A stretch of 64,000 bases of DNA from CAZPQK01 sp964588695 (GTDB taxonomy: Bacteria > Krumholzibacteriota > Krumholzibacteriia > WVZY01 > JAKEHA01), in assembly GCA_964588695.1 (NCBI GenBank), contig CAZPQK010000004.1, forward strand, positions 186,001 through 250,000, in the 5' to 3' direction. Position 1 is the stretch's first letter; every line of letters begins with the position of its first letter. A program made the position numbers and the translations under genes. The notes beneath the pieces were generated by a model, which had not been told where the DNA came from, ran no database searches, and was given only the letters and a program-made list of their open reading frames with translations. This document shows, piece after piece, positions 1-8,140 of the stretch.

Positions 1-1
1 C

Positions 2-1255
2 AGCCAGGGAATCGTGCAGGGCACTTACGAAACCTTCGTCGAGGCAGGCCGGCAGCACTTTGGCGGCGACACCAGCGGTAAATGGATTCTCACGGCAGGT
101 TTGGGAGGCATGGGCGGCGCGCAACCGCTGGCGGCGGTCATGGCGGGCTACTGCATGATCGCTATTGAGTGCGACGAGACGCGAATCGACTTCCGGTTGC
201 GCACCAAATACGTCGACAAAAAAGCGCGTACCATCGACGAGGCCATGGACCTGTTGCAAGAAGCACAGGGCGCTGGTAAAGCAATTTCGATTGGCTTGCT
301 CGGCAACGCCGCCGAGCTGGTCCCCGAGATGGTGGCCCGAGGGATTGCGCCCGACCTGGTGACAGACCAAACCTCAGCACACGACCCGGTGAACGGCTAC
401 CTGCCGAAGGGCTGGACGGTTGAGCAGTGGCGCGACGAAGCTCAGAGCAACCCGGAGCGGGTGGCCAGCGAGGCGCGCAAGTCGATGGCGACTCATGTTG
501 AAGCGATGCTCGCGTTCCACCGGCGCGGCATCCCGACGGTCGACTATGGCAACAACATTCGCCAGGTCGCGTTCGACGAAGGCGTTACGGACGCTTTTGA
601 TTTTCCCGGCTTCGTACCCGCCTACATCCGACCGCTGTTCTGCCGTGGCGTTGGCCCGTTTCGTTGGGCGGCGCTCTCCGGCGACCCGGAAGACATATTC
701 AAAACCGACGCCAAAGTAAAAGAGTTGATACCCGACGACCCGCACCTTCACAACTGGCTAGACATGGCACGCGACCGCATTGCGTTTCAAGGCCTGCCCG
801 CACGAATTTGCTGGGTCGGGTTAGGTCAACGCCACCGGCTGGGATTGGCTTTTAACCAGATGGTTCGCTCCGGCGAATTAACCGCGCCGGTTGTCATTGG
901 GCGCGACCACCTGGACTCGGGTTCGGTCGCAAGCCCCAACCGCGAGACCGAAGGCATGCTCGACGGAAGCGACGCGGTAGCCGATTGGCCTCTACTCAAC
1001 GCTTTGTTGAACACTGCTGGTGGCGCGACGTGGGTGTCGTTGCACCACGGAGGGGGAGTCGGAATGGGGTATTCGATTCACTCGGGCGTGGTTATTTGTT
1101 GCGATGGCAGCGACGCTGCCGACCGCCGCATTGAACGCGTTTTGTGGAACGATCCGGCGAGCGGAGTAATGCGTCACGCCGATGCCGGTTATGACATCGC
1201 GAAGAACTGTGCCCGTGAAAACGGGTTGGACCTACCGGGAATCAACCTCGACTAG
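2..1255 (+). CDS. hutU: Urocanate hydratase, 5'-truncated by window edge
   Basis: Urocanase converts urocanate to 4-imidazolone-5-propionate, the second step of histidine catabolism, in the cytoplasm. The frame is open from base 2, so the start lies outside the window; about 417 of the usual 550 or so residues are present. Visible motifs are the family's N-terminal stretch QGTYETF, the NAD-binding glycine-rich loop GLGGMGGAQPL, and near residue 260 the urocanase signature FQGLPARICW, whose Cys is the catalytic-site cysteine of the family. The C-terminus ends normally. No other hut gene is visible downstream; the next gene converges and shares 4 bp with the stop codon. Family assignment is secure; whether the full hut pathway exists cannot be seen here. 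Confidence 0.97.
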   Translation, partial: SQGIVQGTYETFVEAGRQHFGGDTSGKWILTAGLGGMGGAQPLAAVMAGYCMIAIECDETRIDFRLRTKYVDKKARTIDEAMDLLQEAQGAGKAISIGLLGNAAELVPEMVARGIAPDLVTDQTSAHDPVNGYLPKGWTVEQWRDEAQSNPERVASEARKSMATHVEAMLAFHRRGIPTVDYGNNIRQVAFDEGVTDAFDFPGFVPAYIRPLFCRGVGPFRWAALSGDPEDIFKTDAKVKELIPDDPHLHNWLDMARDRIAFQGLPARICWVGLGQRHRLGLAFNQMVRSGELTAPVVIGRDHLDSGSVASPNRETEGMLDGSDAVADWPLLNALLNTAGGATWVSLHHGGGVGMGYSIHSGVVICCDGSDAADRRIERVLWNDPASGVMRHADAGYDIAKNCARENGLDLPGINLD

Positions 1256-1752
1256 CGCGTCACCACTTGCGTTCCAGCCAGAAAGTCGTGAGGGGCCCTC
1301 GACTTGCGGTCTACCAGAACGGTAACCACGTAAGCGACAAGTAACACCTGCGGCGCAATAAACATCCAACGAAAGCCGGGGTCGTCCGAATACCACACCG
1401 GCGACGGAAAGTTGTTGGCGACATGCGCCAACTCCCACGGTAACAGTTTAACTGCAGCGCGCGCGGCCGCCGAACCCCAACCCAATTGCCCGGCGGTCTT
1501 TAGTCCCAGCAATCGCTTGCCGGGCGTCGCCTGCCAGCGAGATTTCTCGGGCAACGCAAAATACAACAGGACCAGTGATGAAATCGTCAGCAGCGTGTAA
1601 AGCTCGGTGTTCCAGCCCGAGCGAAAGAACTCGTCGTCACTAATTCCTAGCGCGTGACGCAACGGACCAAACAACGCCAGCTGAGTCGCGGCAAAAATTG
1701 CGAACGCGACGATCGAGTCCACCAGATAAGCTACGGATCTTTTAATGAGCAT
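1252..1752 (-). CDS. RDD-family membrane protein
   Basis: Small integral membrane protein of 166 residues with the RDD-domain layout. An N-terminal segment (KRSVAYLVDSIVAFAIF) carries the arginine followed by the aspartate in the first helix. A second hydrophobic helix follows near residues 50-70, then the TPGKRLLGLK motif typical of RDD proteins, and a last helix near residues 130-150. RDD proteins are often linked to transport or stress, but no substrate can be assigned. It converges on hutU, and the two stop codons share the four bases CTAG. It lies downstream of the Fur-family gene on the same strand but beyond a strong hairpin with a T-run, so it may be transcribed separately. No convincing promoter was found in the short gap. 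Confidence 0.8.
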   Translation of the reverse strand: MLIKRSVAYLVDSIVAFAIFAATQLALFGPLRHALGISDDEFFRSGWNTELYTLLTISSLVLLYFALPEKSRWQATPGKRLLGLKTAGQLGWGSAAARAAVKLLPWELAHVANNFPSPVWYSDDPGFRWMFIAPQVLLVAYVVTVLVDRKSRAPHDFLAGTQVVTR

Positions 1753-1759
1753 GGCTAAG

Positions 1760-1865
1760 AAAAAAAGCCGGTGTCAATTAGCCAACAGAGAGGGGGAGAA
1801 CAATCTGAGGACCGACCAACACCGGCAATTCGTAAAGTATGTGGCTCACGTAAAACCGTGTGAGC
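1760..1865 (-). terminator. Terminator region of the Fur-family gene
   Basis: Two inverted repeats follow the Fur-family stop codon. GCTCAC/GTGAGC (1844-1849 with 1860-1865) forms a 6-bp stem with a 10-nt loop. GCCGGTGT/ACACCGGC (1767-1774 with 1819-1826) is directly followed, in the minus direction, by seven T residues (1766-1760). The second is rho-independent-like but with a long loop of about 44 nt, so function is inferred. Confidence 0.6.
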
Positions 1866-1881
1866 TACGGTAGCCGGGTGT

Positions 1882-2319
1882 TTAGTGCGCGTCCTTTGAT
1901 TTGCGCTGACACTGATTGCAAATCCCGCGAAAGATAATTTGCGCTTCGTCGATTGTACCCGGCACATCGGTGTCGGGTTCCAGGCAAGGCTTCGAACCCT
2001 CAACACACTCGACATCAAACACCGACGCGCATTTCCGGCACACAAAGTGGTGGTGCCAATGGTCGCTGGCCTCGTACAGCGCCCGACCGGGCCCGGCATC
2101 GGCGCACATGATAAGGTGTACCGAGCGCAGGTCATTGACCACATTATAAATAGTCATACGCGAAATCGAGTGGCCCCTATCGGAGACAAAGGCGGCGATA
2201 TCGTCAACCGACCGGTGACCACCGACCTCGCGTAAAGTCTCGTAGACGACCACGCGGGGTTGCGTGGCTCTCAGCCCGGCCTCTCTCAGTCGCGCGATGA
2301 TGTGTTCTCTGTCTTCCAT
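1882..2319 (-). CDS. Fur/PerR-family metal-responsive transcriptional regulator
   Basis: A 145-residue protein of the ferric uptake regulator family. The N-terminal winged helix includes LRATQPRVVVYETLRE and the recognition segment SISRMTIYNVVNDLR. The C-terminal half has the histidine-rich metal site (HWHHHFVC) and two zinc-binding CxxC pairs (CRKC near residue 96 and CNQC near residue 135). Family members bind an operator when loaded with Fe, Mn or Zn, or sense peroxide (PerR); the subtype cannot be decided from sequence alone. Two palindromes overlap its promoter, which suggests autoregulation. A VIT-type Fe/Mn transporter at 22.4 kb is a plausible but unproven member of the same physiology. 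Confidence 0.93.
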   Translation of the reverse strand: MEDREHIIARLREAGLRATQPRVVVYETLREVGGHRSVDDIAAFVSDRGHSISRMTIYNVVNDLRSVHLIMCADAGPGRALYEASDHWHHHFVCRKCASVFDVECVEGSKPCLEPDTDVPGTIDEAQIIFRGICNQCQRKSKDAH

Positions 2320-2370
2320 ATCGATACCCGTGCGCGGTGCGGGCGCGCTGAAATGTCTTCAGATACTGTT

Positions 2371-2400
2371 AGTATAATACTTGTCTTTAGACAAAATCAA
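2371..2400 (-). promoter_or_regulatory. Promoter and candidate operator of the Fur-family gene
   Basis: On the minus strand TTGATT (2400-2395) and TATACT (2376-2371) are separated by 18 bp. The spacer contains a perfect palindrome TTGTCTTTAGACAA (2381-2394), and the -10 overlaps a second one, AGTATAATACT (2371-2381). Fur-family regulators bind such dyads and commonly repress their own genes; operator function is inferred. Confidence 0.6.
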
Positions 2401-2535
2401 GTTTAAGCGCCTACCCGCCCGAGACGCTCATCACCCACAATTTACCGCCGAGTATAGCAGTCTTTGGCCTTGGGTGCTTAACGAAGATATCTCGATGTTT
2501 GGCAAGTAGCTAGAAGGGTACGAAGAAGTTCCGCG

Positions 2536-2907
2536 CTATTCGGTGACCACAAAACCGCGCAAATAGTCGACCAGGCCTTGGAATGTCTCCGGCGGCCGCG
2601 ACCCCAGTGCTCCCAGGTCACCCTCGGAAACCTTGATCCGGTGGATTTCCAGTTCGTCCAATTCGTTCCAAAAGAACAATCGGTAACTTCCGGTTACAGT
2701 AATCCACCCGTGCGCCGAACACACCAGAGCAGTACCGTCATTTGCGATGTGAAAACGCGGATCCTGCAGTCGCGCGTTCATCAGCGAGTCGACAGAGTAG
2801 TCAAGAAGCACTACGTAGTCGATTATGCCATTCGTACTTCCGGTCCGCACGACTGCGTGTGCGTCTTGCAATCGAACCGTCAGTCGGTTGTGTTGAGAGG
2901 ATCCCAT
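2536..2907 (-). CDS. Hypothetical protein, 123 aa
   Basis: Not recognised. It is a soluble 123-residue protein with no signal peptide and no obvious metal or catalytic motif. The middle is rich in beta-strand-like segments with aromatic residues (GTALVCSAHGWITVTGSYRLFFWNELDELEI), and the C-terminus reads GLVDYLRGFVVTE. The reading frame is chosen over the overlapping plus-strand frame because a Shine-Dalgarno-like GAGGT lies 7 nt before the ATG and the composition looks protein-like. It is divergent from the dipeptidase gene and shares a 173-bp intergenic region with it. Confidence 0.6.
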   Translation of the reverse strand: MGSSQHNRLTVRLQDAHAVVRTGSTNGIIDYVVLLDYSVDSLMNARLQDPRFHIANDGTALVCSAHGWITVTGSYRLFFWNELDELEIHRIKVSEGDLGALGSRPPETFQGLVDYLRGFVVTE

Positions 2908-3080
2908 CGCGAGACCTCACTGTGGGTTGGGTCGGTAACTGTGCGAGGTTCCGCGCTGCGCTGCTCCACTTCTCGCTGCAACCGGACACCCGCTTGACTC
3001 AGAGCCACTTGCTCTTCTAGGCTCTAGCCAGCTTTATCTGTGCAAGTCTAGTTCCCAACCTCAGCAAGGATGCGTCATCA

Positions 3081-4322
3081 ATGCCCAGCCTTCTCCGGAG
3101 TAGCCGACTGCTACTTATCGTCTGCCTTTTGACACCGTTTGCATCCACGGGCTTTTGGTGCGCATCAAAATCGTCGCTGACGCCCGCGCAAATGAACGAC
3201 TACCAACTTCGCGCACTTGCTCATGAGATTGCACAGGAAACGATCATTACCGACGGTCATATTGACGTGCCTTACCGAATGGAACGACGCCCTGCCGACA
3301 TTTCCGGTTACACCTACAGCGGCGATTTTGATTTTCCGCGCTGCGTTGAAGGCGGATTAAACGCGCCGTTCATGTCGATCTATACGCCAGCGACCCTCGA
3401 AGCCGAGGGCGGCTCCTACGATCTCGCCAACAAACTCATCGACATGGTCGAAGGTTGGGAACGCAACCACCCCGACAAGTTCAGGGTGGTAACGTCGCCG
3501 TCGCAGGCAGAGCAAGCATACGCCGATGGCGTCGTCGCGTTACCGCTGGGGATGGAAAACGGTTCACCTATCGAAGGTTCGTTGGACAAGCTGCGACATT
3601 TTCACGGACGCGGAATTCGCTACATCACGCTGACTCACAGCAAGGACAACCATATTTGCGACTCGTCTTACGACACAACCGGTACGTGGAGTGGTCTGAG
3701 TCCGTTTGGTCGCGAAGTTGTTGAGGAGATGAACCAGCTAGGGATCATGATCGATATTTCGCACTTGTCGGACAACGCCGCCTGGCAGGTGCTTGAGCTA
3801 ACCAAGAAACCAGTTATTGCCAGCCATTCATCGTGTCGAAAGTTTATACCGGGGTTCGAGCGCAATATGAGTGACGATATGATTCGCGCGGTCGGCAAGA
3901 ACGGCGGCGTTGTACAGATTAACTTTGGTTCGACGTTTGTTAGCAAACGCGCACGTGATTGGGGTGACGCGCATCGCGCTGCCGTAACCAAGTTCATGGC
4001 CGAGAACGGCGTTCCGTCCGACGATCCGGCGACGGAAGCGTTTCGTCAGGAATACCGCAAGAACTCGCCCTTCCCATTTGCTACGGTCGCCACGGTCGCC
4101 GACCACATCGACCATGTGGTTAAGCTCGCCGGCGTCGACCACGTAGGCTTCGGTAGCGACTACGACGGCGTCGGACCAACCCTCCCGACCGGACTCAAAG
4201 ACGTGTCGACATTTCCCAATCTCATCTTCGAACTACTTAAGCGCGGCTACTCTCGCGAGGATATCGAAAAGATCTGTTACAAGAATGTCTGGCGGGTGTG
4301 GCGAGAGGTGGAGCGAACGTAG
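3081..4322 (+). CDS. Secreted membrane dipeptidase, peptidase family M19
   Basis: Renal-dipeptidase-type zinc metallopeptidase of 413 residues that hydrolyses dipeptides. An N-terminal hydrophobic segment (residues 8-25) suggests export to the periplasm. The binuclear zinc site of M19 is complete in order: HxD at residues 60-62 (DGHID), the bridging Glu in GMENG (E159), the His of DISH (H228), the His of ASHSS (H249), and the Asp of GFGSDYDG near residue 365-370. An AAGGA sequence precedes the ATG. The next gene downstream has its own extended -10 promoter, so this is likely monocistronic. Substrate specificity (L,D or D,L peptides) cannot be told. Confidence 0.93.
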   Translation: MPSLLRSSRLLLIVCLLTPFASTGFWCASKSSLTPAQMNDYQLRALAHEIAQETIITDGHIDVPYRMERRPADISGYTYSGDFDFPRCVEGGLNAPFMSIYTPATLEAEGGSYDLANKLIDMVEGWERNHPDKFRVVTSPSQAEQAYADGVVALPLGMENGSPIEGSLDKLRHFHGRGIRYITLTHSKDNHICDSSYDTTGTWSGLSPFGREVVEEMNQLGIMIDISHLSDNAAWQVLELTKKPVIASHSSCRKFIPGFERNMSDDMIRAVGKNGGVVQINFGSTFVSKRARDWGDAHRAAVTKFMAENGVPSDDPATEAFRQEYRKNSPFPFATVATVADHIDHVVKLAGVDHVGFGSDYDGVGPTLPTGLKDVSTFPNLIFELLKRGYSREDIEKICYKNVWRVWREVERT

Positions 4323-4346
4323 TCGGCGGCGCGGGAATCCGGGTTG

Positions 4347-4355
4347 TGCTATAAT
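4347..4355 (+). promoter_or_regulatory. Extended -10 promoter of the first beta-helix gene
   Basis: TGCTATAAT (TG-n-TATAAT) lies 33 bp before the ATG at 4389; no clear -35 hexamer at 17 bp. The sequence following it (GGAGG) is shared with the promoter at 21955-21963. Confidence 0.65.
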
Positions 4356-4388
4356 GGAGGTATCCCTGCGCGCAACACGGAGGCAACC

Positions 4389-7214
4389 ATGAGACCTTTG
4401 CTTTTGTGCCTTGCTGCCCTTGCCCTCGCTTCTTCGGTCGAGGCGACGAGTCGGTACTACGTCGACCAGTCGGCGACCGGTGCTAATAACGGATCGTCGT
4501 GGACTGACGCTTTTACCGACCTCAACGACGCCCTTGCACTTACGCTCATTACCGACGAAGTCTGGGTGGCTGCGGGTACCTACAAACCTACGACCAACAA
4601 CGATCGTTTGGCGAGTTTTACTCCGTTCTATGGTTCGTACCTGTACGGCGGTTTTGCTGGCGGAGAAACCGAACTTTCGCAACGAGACCCCGTCGTCAAC
4701 GTGACCATATTGAGCGGTGACATCGGGGTCGTCGGTGACCGCTCCGACAACAGCCGACATGTTGTGACGTGCCCAGATGGCACGGCGGCTTTGCCCCCAA
4801 CGCTGATCGATGGCTTCGTTATCGAGGACGGGTACTCCGACATCGACACGATCAACAATAATCGCTTTGGTGCGGGAGTGCTTGTGCTGGGCGCCGCCCA
4901 GATTCGACACTGTGTCATCCGCGACAACGAACTGAACTTTCCATTAACCGGCCTGTTGGCCCGTGGGGCCGGCGTAAGCGTGCTCACAGCTTTGGGAAAA
5001 GAAGTGTCGATCGACAGTTGTACTTTTACGGACAACAAGATTCTTGATTGGGCGGGCGACGGCGCCGCGGTCGGCGCCGCGGTCAAGAACGTCGTGATCT
5101 CCAGATCCCATTTCGAGAACAACACAAGCTCGCGCAATGGTGGGGCCGTGTCTCGTGCTAGGCGCGTGTCTGGAAGCACATTCGTTAACAACACGGCTGG
5201 AGTCGATGGAGCTGGAGAAGGCGGTGCCATCGCCGAAGCCGACACCGTTCGCAAGTGCTACTTTTCGGGAAACACCGCCGATTCCGGTGGGGCGGTTTCG
5301 GTTTATCACGTGTTGCGCGAATGCGAGTTCTTTAATAACTCGGCAGCCTACGGCGGCGCGTTTGTTACACGGCAGATTCTCATCGAAGTAACGCGCTGCT
5401 GGTTCGAAGGTAATGCCGCCACCAACCGGGGCGGCGCCTACTACAGTGGCTCTTCGCCCGGCGGCGAGATTAATAGTTCGGTGTTTTTTAACAACACCGC
5501 AGAAACGGGCGGCGCCCTTGGAAGCGTCATTCATTTGATCAATTGTACCGCGATAGGAAACAGTGCGACGGTTTCGGGCGGACTCACCGCGTCTGGCGCG
5601 ACCGACGTGCGAAACACAATCTCATGGGATAACTCATCACCGACGGGTCCCACGTCCGGAACCGCGGCCGCGGTAACGTTCTACAATTCGTTGGTGGAGA
5701 CGTCGGGTGGAAGTGGATCGTGGAACGCGTCGGTAGGCAACGACGGCGGCGGCAATATCGACGCCGAGCCGTTCTTCGTTGAGTATGGCGTTGACTTTCA
5801 TATTGGCGGCCAGTCGCCCGGGTGGAATAGCGGCGACAATGCCGTCGCACCAGCGGAAGATTACAGCGGACAGTCTCGTATTGCCGACGGCACGGTTGAC
5901 ATGGGAGCGTTCGAGACTACGTGTACGTTCAACGCGATTGCTTATGTGGACGACGACGCGATTGGCGCAAAGAACGGAACTAGTTGGGCGAATGCCTACA
6001 CCCGAATACGGGACGCTTTGGTGCTTCCCTGCACTGCTACTACCCAGGTTTGGGTTGCTGACGGCGTGTATCCCGTCGGCAGTGATACATCGTCGTCGCT
6101 AGTGCTGTACAACGACTTTAGTTGGTACGGCGGGTTTGCCGGATCCGAAGCGACGCTGGGCGAGCGAGATCTATCCAACAACGAAAGTGTGCTCACCGGT
6201 GAACTCGGGCCACCGGGAGTTGTTGGCAATATCGTCCATGTGGTCGACGCCACCGGAACGAACTCAACCGCAGTATTGGACGGGTTTACGATTACCGGAG
6301 GGGCTGCGAAAGCGGTGGGAGTACTGGGAACACGAGGCGGCGGCGTCTGGCTGGACGGTGGCGCTGCTACTTTTCGAAACCTCGTGCTCCACGGCAACTT
6401 TGCGCGCAACGGCGGCGCGATCGGTATGCAGAACGGCGCGACCCCAACATTTACGAACGTTGTCGCCTTTGACAACGAAGGCGAGTTCTTTGGCGGGTTC
6501 ATGTATGCACTTGATAGTTCGCCTGTGCTGGTGAACGTAACCGCTACCGAAAACGTTTCTGCCAACGGCGCCCTGTGTTTTGTTGCTGGCGGCGCAGCAT
6601 CGGTAACGAACACCATTGTATGGAACAATGATGGCTCGATTCACACGCAAGCGTCGTCGCCGACGTTTTCGCATTCACTAATCGAAGGTTCAGGCGGAAG
6701 CGGCTCATGGAACACCAGCTTCGGCAACGACGGCGGCGACAATATCGACGCCGACCCGTTGTTTGCGGGGCCCGGCAGCGACGACTTTCAACTTACCATG
6801 TCCTCTCCGGCAGTTGACGCTGGCGACAACGCTGCCAACACACTGCTCGAAGATGCACTGGGCAACGCTCGGGTCTCCGGCGGGTTCATCGACATGGGCG
6901 CATATGAGTTCGTACAGATCATCGGGCTTGAGCCGGTGTCGGTGCGCGGCGCCGATAGGGCCTACCCCAACCCGTTCAACCCCGCTGTCACAATCGAATT
7001 TGTGAACCACGGGCACGAGATTGTCGACCTCGCCATTTTTGACGTCGCCGGAAGACGGGTGGCTTCGCCAACGTTCCGCAAAGTGGAAGGGTTGGTACGA
7101 GCAATGTGGGATGGCACAACCGCCCAAGGCCATCGTGCTGTTGGCGGTGTTTACTTCGCTCGACTGGAAACTTCCGACCGAGTTGCGACGGTAAAGTTGG
7201 TGCTGGTCAAGTAG
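4389..7214 (+). CDS. Secreted right-handed beta-helix protein with FlgD-like C-terminal sorting domain
   Basis: A 941-residue surface or secreted protein. The start at 4389 is chosen because GGAGG lies just upstream and MRPLLLCLAALALASSVEA is a signal peptide. It contains two similar modules. Each opens with a Y(Y)VD..ATGANNGSSW..A block (about residues 19-40 and 520-550). POMP-like repeats (FxxN followed by GGA[I/V/L/F]) follow and build a parallel beta-helix. Each module closes with an SP-[GA]-[WV]..GDNA...DMGA[YF]E block (choice-of-anchor-Q type). The last 80 residues are the sorting domain: YPNPFNP, then AMWDG, GGVYFARL and KLVLVK. Known relatives are adhesins and pectate-lyase-fold proteins; no catalytic residues can be assigned. 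A paralog lies at 8141, beyond a SIMPL gene on the other strand. Confidence 0.87.
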   Translation: MRPLLLCLAALALASSVEATSRYYVDQSATGANNGSSWTDAFTDLNDALALTLITDEVWVAAGTYKPTTNNDRLASFTPFYGSYLYGGFAGGETELSQRDPVVNVTILSGDIGVVGDRSDNSRHVVTCPDGTAALPPTLIDGFVIEDGYSDIDTINNNRFGAGVLVLGAAQIRHCVIRDNELNFPLTGLLARGAGVSVLTALGKEVSIDSCTFTDNKILDWAGDGAAVGAAVKNVVISRSHFENNTSSRNGGAVSRARRVSGSTFVNNTAGVDGAGEGGAIAEADTVRKCYFSGNTADSGGAVSVYHVLRECEFFNNSAAYGGAFVTRQILIEVTRCWFEGNAATNRGGAYYSGSSPGGEINSSVFFNNTAETGGALGSVIHLINCTAIGNSATVSGGLTASGATDVRNTISWDNSSPTGPTSGTAAAVTFYNSLVETSGGSGSWNASVGNDGGGNIDAEPFFVEYGVDFHIGGQSPGWNSGDNAVAPAEDYSGQSRIADGTVDMGAFETTCTFNAIAYVDDDAIGAKNGTSWANAYTRIRDALVLPCTATTQVWVADGVYPVGSDTSSSLVLYNDFSWYGGFAGSEATLGERDLSNNESVLTGELGPPGVVGNIVHVVDATGTNSTAVLDGFTITGGAAKAVGVLGTRGGGVWLDGGAATFRNLVLHGNFARNGGAIGMQNGATPTFTNVVAFDNEGEFFGGFMYALDSSPVLVNVTATENVSANGALCFVAGGAASVTNTIVWNNDGSIHTQASSPTFSHSLIEGSGGSGSWNTSFGNDGGDNIDADPLFAGPGSDDFQLTMSSPAVDAGDNAANTLLEDALGNARVSGGFIDMGAYEFVQIIGLEPVSVRGADRAYPNPFNPAVTIEFVNHGHEIVDLAIFDVAGRRVASPTFRKVEGLVRAMWDGTTAQGHRAVGGVYFARLETSDRVATVKLVLVK

Positions 7215-7215
7215 A

Positions 7216-7935
7216 CTAGTTGTCCAGAAAGAATGATATCGTCGTCACGACGCGTACTTTTTTGAACATGCTGGTGCGGTCTTCGCCGTAGGTGGCTCCA
7301 CCGTCGCGCGAAGCGATCGAAAACGCACCCTGGTTTGCCGAGCGGATCGTGCCCACCTTAGCGCCGGCATCTTCGGCAAACTGGGACGCGGCCAGGCGGG
7401 CGTTACGCGTGGCTTCCTGCAGCAACTCTGGTTTGATGTCATTTAGCTTTGTGTACAGATACTGCGGCGGCGAGTTGGAGATCAGAATCCCCTTGCCGAT
7501 TAGCTCGCTCGTATCGCGGTGTGTTGCTTCGATCCGATCAACGTTTTCCGACCGTACCTCGGCGTTCACCGACACGACATAGGTACGATCGCGAAGGATA
7601 CCTTTCTCGCGGAACTCGCGAGTGTCGGCACTTAGCGTAAAGCGCATTTCTGATTCATCAAAACCGCGGTCCAACATGAACTTCTTCACGGTATCACGAC
7701 TGCTTTCGCCAGCTTTGTACGCCGACTGCAGGTCGGCCGCTTGCGAGCTAAAGTAGATGTTCCAAACCGCCAGGTCGGACTTCACCTCGCGCTCGGCCAG
7801 GCCCTTAACGCTCGCGGTGTTGATCCCCACATGAGACTTGTAGAGGGTCGTGCTCACGAAGTATCCGCCGCCCAACAATCCGATCGCCAGAAACAGGCCT
7901 AGAATTCCCAGCCCGCTGTTACCCGATTGACTCAA
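7216..7935 (-). CDS. SIMPL-domain (DUF541) membrane-anchored protein, TTG start
   Basis: A 239-residue protein of the SIMPL/DUF541 family (COG2859-type), known mainly as periplasmic or membrane-anchored proteins of poorly defined, stress-related function. One membrane helix (GLGILGLFLAIGLLGGGYFV) near the N-terminus is followed by the SIMPL core, from VKGLAEREVKSDLAVW to VRVVTTISFFLDN. The start is placed at TTG 7935 because AAGGAG lies 6 nt upstream and a TTGCCA-17-TATGTT promoter lies just before it. The longer frame to 8055 would put that promoter inside the gene. It sits between two beta-helix paralogs on the opposite strand; its stop is 1 bp from the end of the first. Confidence 0.85.
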   Translation of the reverse strand: MSQSGNSGLGILGLFLAIGLLGGGYFVSTTLYKSHVGINTASVKGLAEREVKSDLAVWNIYFSSQAADLQSAYKAGESSRDTVKKFMLDRGFDESEMRFTLSADTREFREKGILRDRTYVVSVNAEVRSENVDRIEATHRDTSELIGKGILISNSPPQYLYTKLNDIKPELLQEATRNARLAASQFAEDAGAKVGTIRSANQGAFSIASRDGGATYGEDRTSMFKKVRVVTTISFFLDN

Positions 7936-7972
7936 TTTGCTCTCCTTGGTGATCGTACGTGGTGTCGTTAAC

Positions 7973-8001
7973 AACATAGAAAACATAGACTTGCGTGGCA
8001 A
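7973..8001 (-). promoter_or_regulatory. Sigma-70-type promoter of the SIMPL gene
   Basis: On the minus strand TTGCCA (8001-7996) and TATGTT (7978-7973) are separated by exactly 17 bp. The -10 ends 38 bp before the TTG start at 7935, which supports that start over upstream in-frame codons. Confidence 0.65.
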
Positions 8002-8090
8002 CGAGTTTCGCGACCGGCCAGTCCTGGCAAACTGCCGCTCGTCGGCCACCACCAAGGTGGCTCGGCATTGCTGAAAAACGACGCAAATGC

Positions 8091-8099
8091 TGGTAAAAT
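8091..8099 (+). promoter_or_regulatory. Extended -10 promoter of the second beta-helix gene
   Basis: TGGTAAAAT (TG-n-TAAAAT) 41 bp before the ATG at 8141. No convincing -35. It belongs to the extended -10 class seen repeatedly in this window. Confidence 0.55.
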
Positions 8100-8140
8100 G
8101 GGAAGGTTATTTACAACTCGGTCCCTTTTCGGAAACCCCG

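Noticed and set aside
2578..2997. 139-codon plus-strand frame opposite the 123-aa hypothetical gene
   Set aside because: Composition is rich in Arg, Ser and Gln as in an antisense shadow. The minus-strand frame has a Shine-Dalgarno sequence and normal composition.
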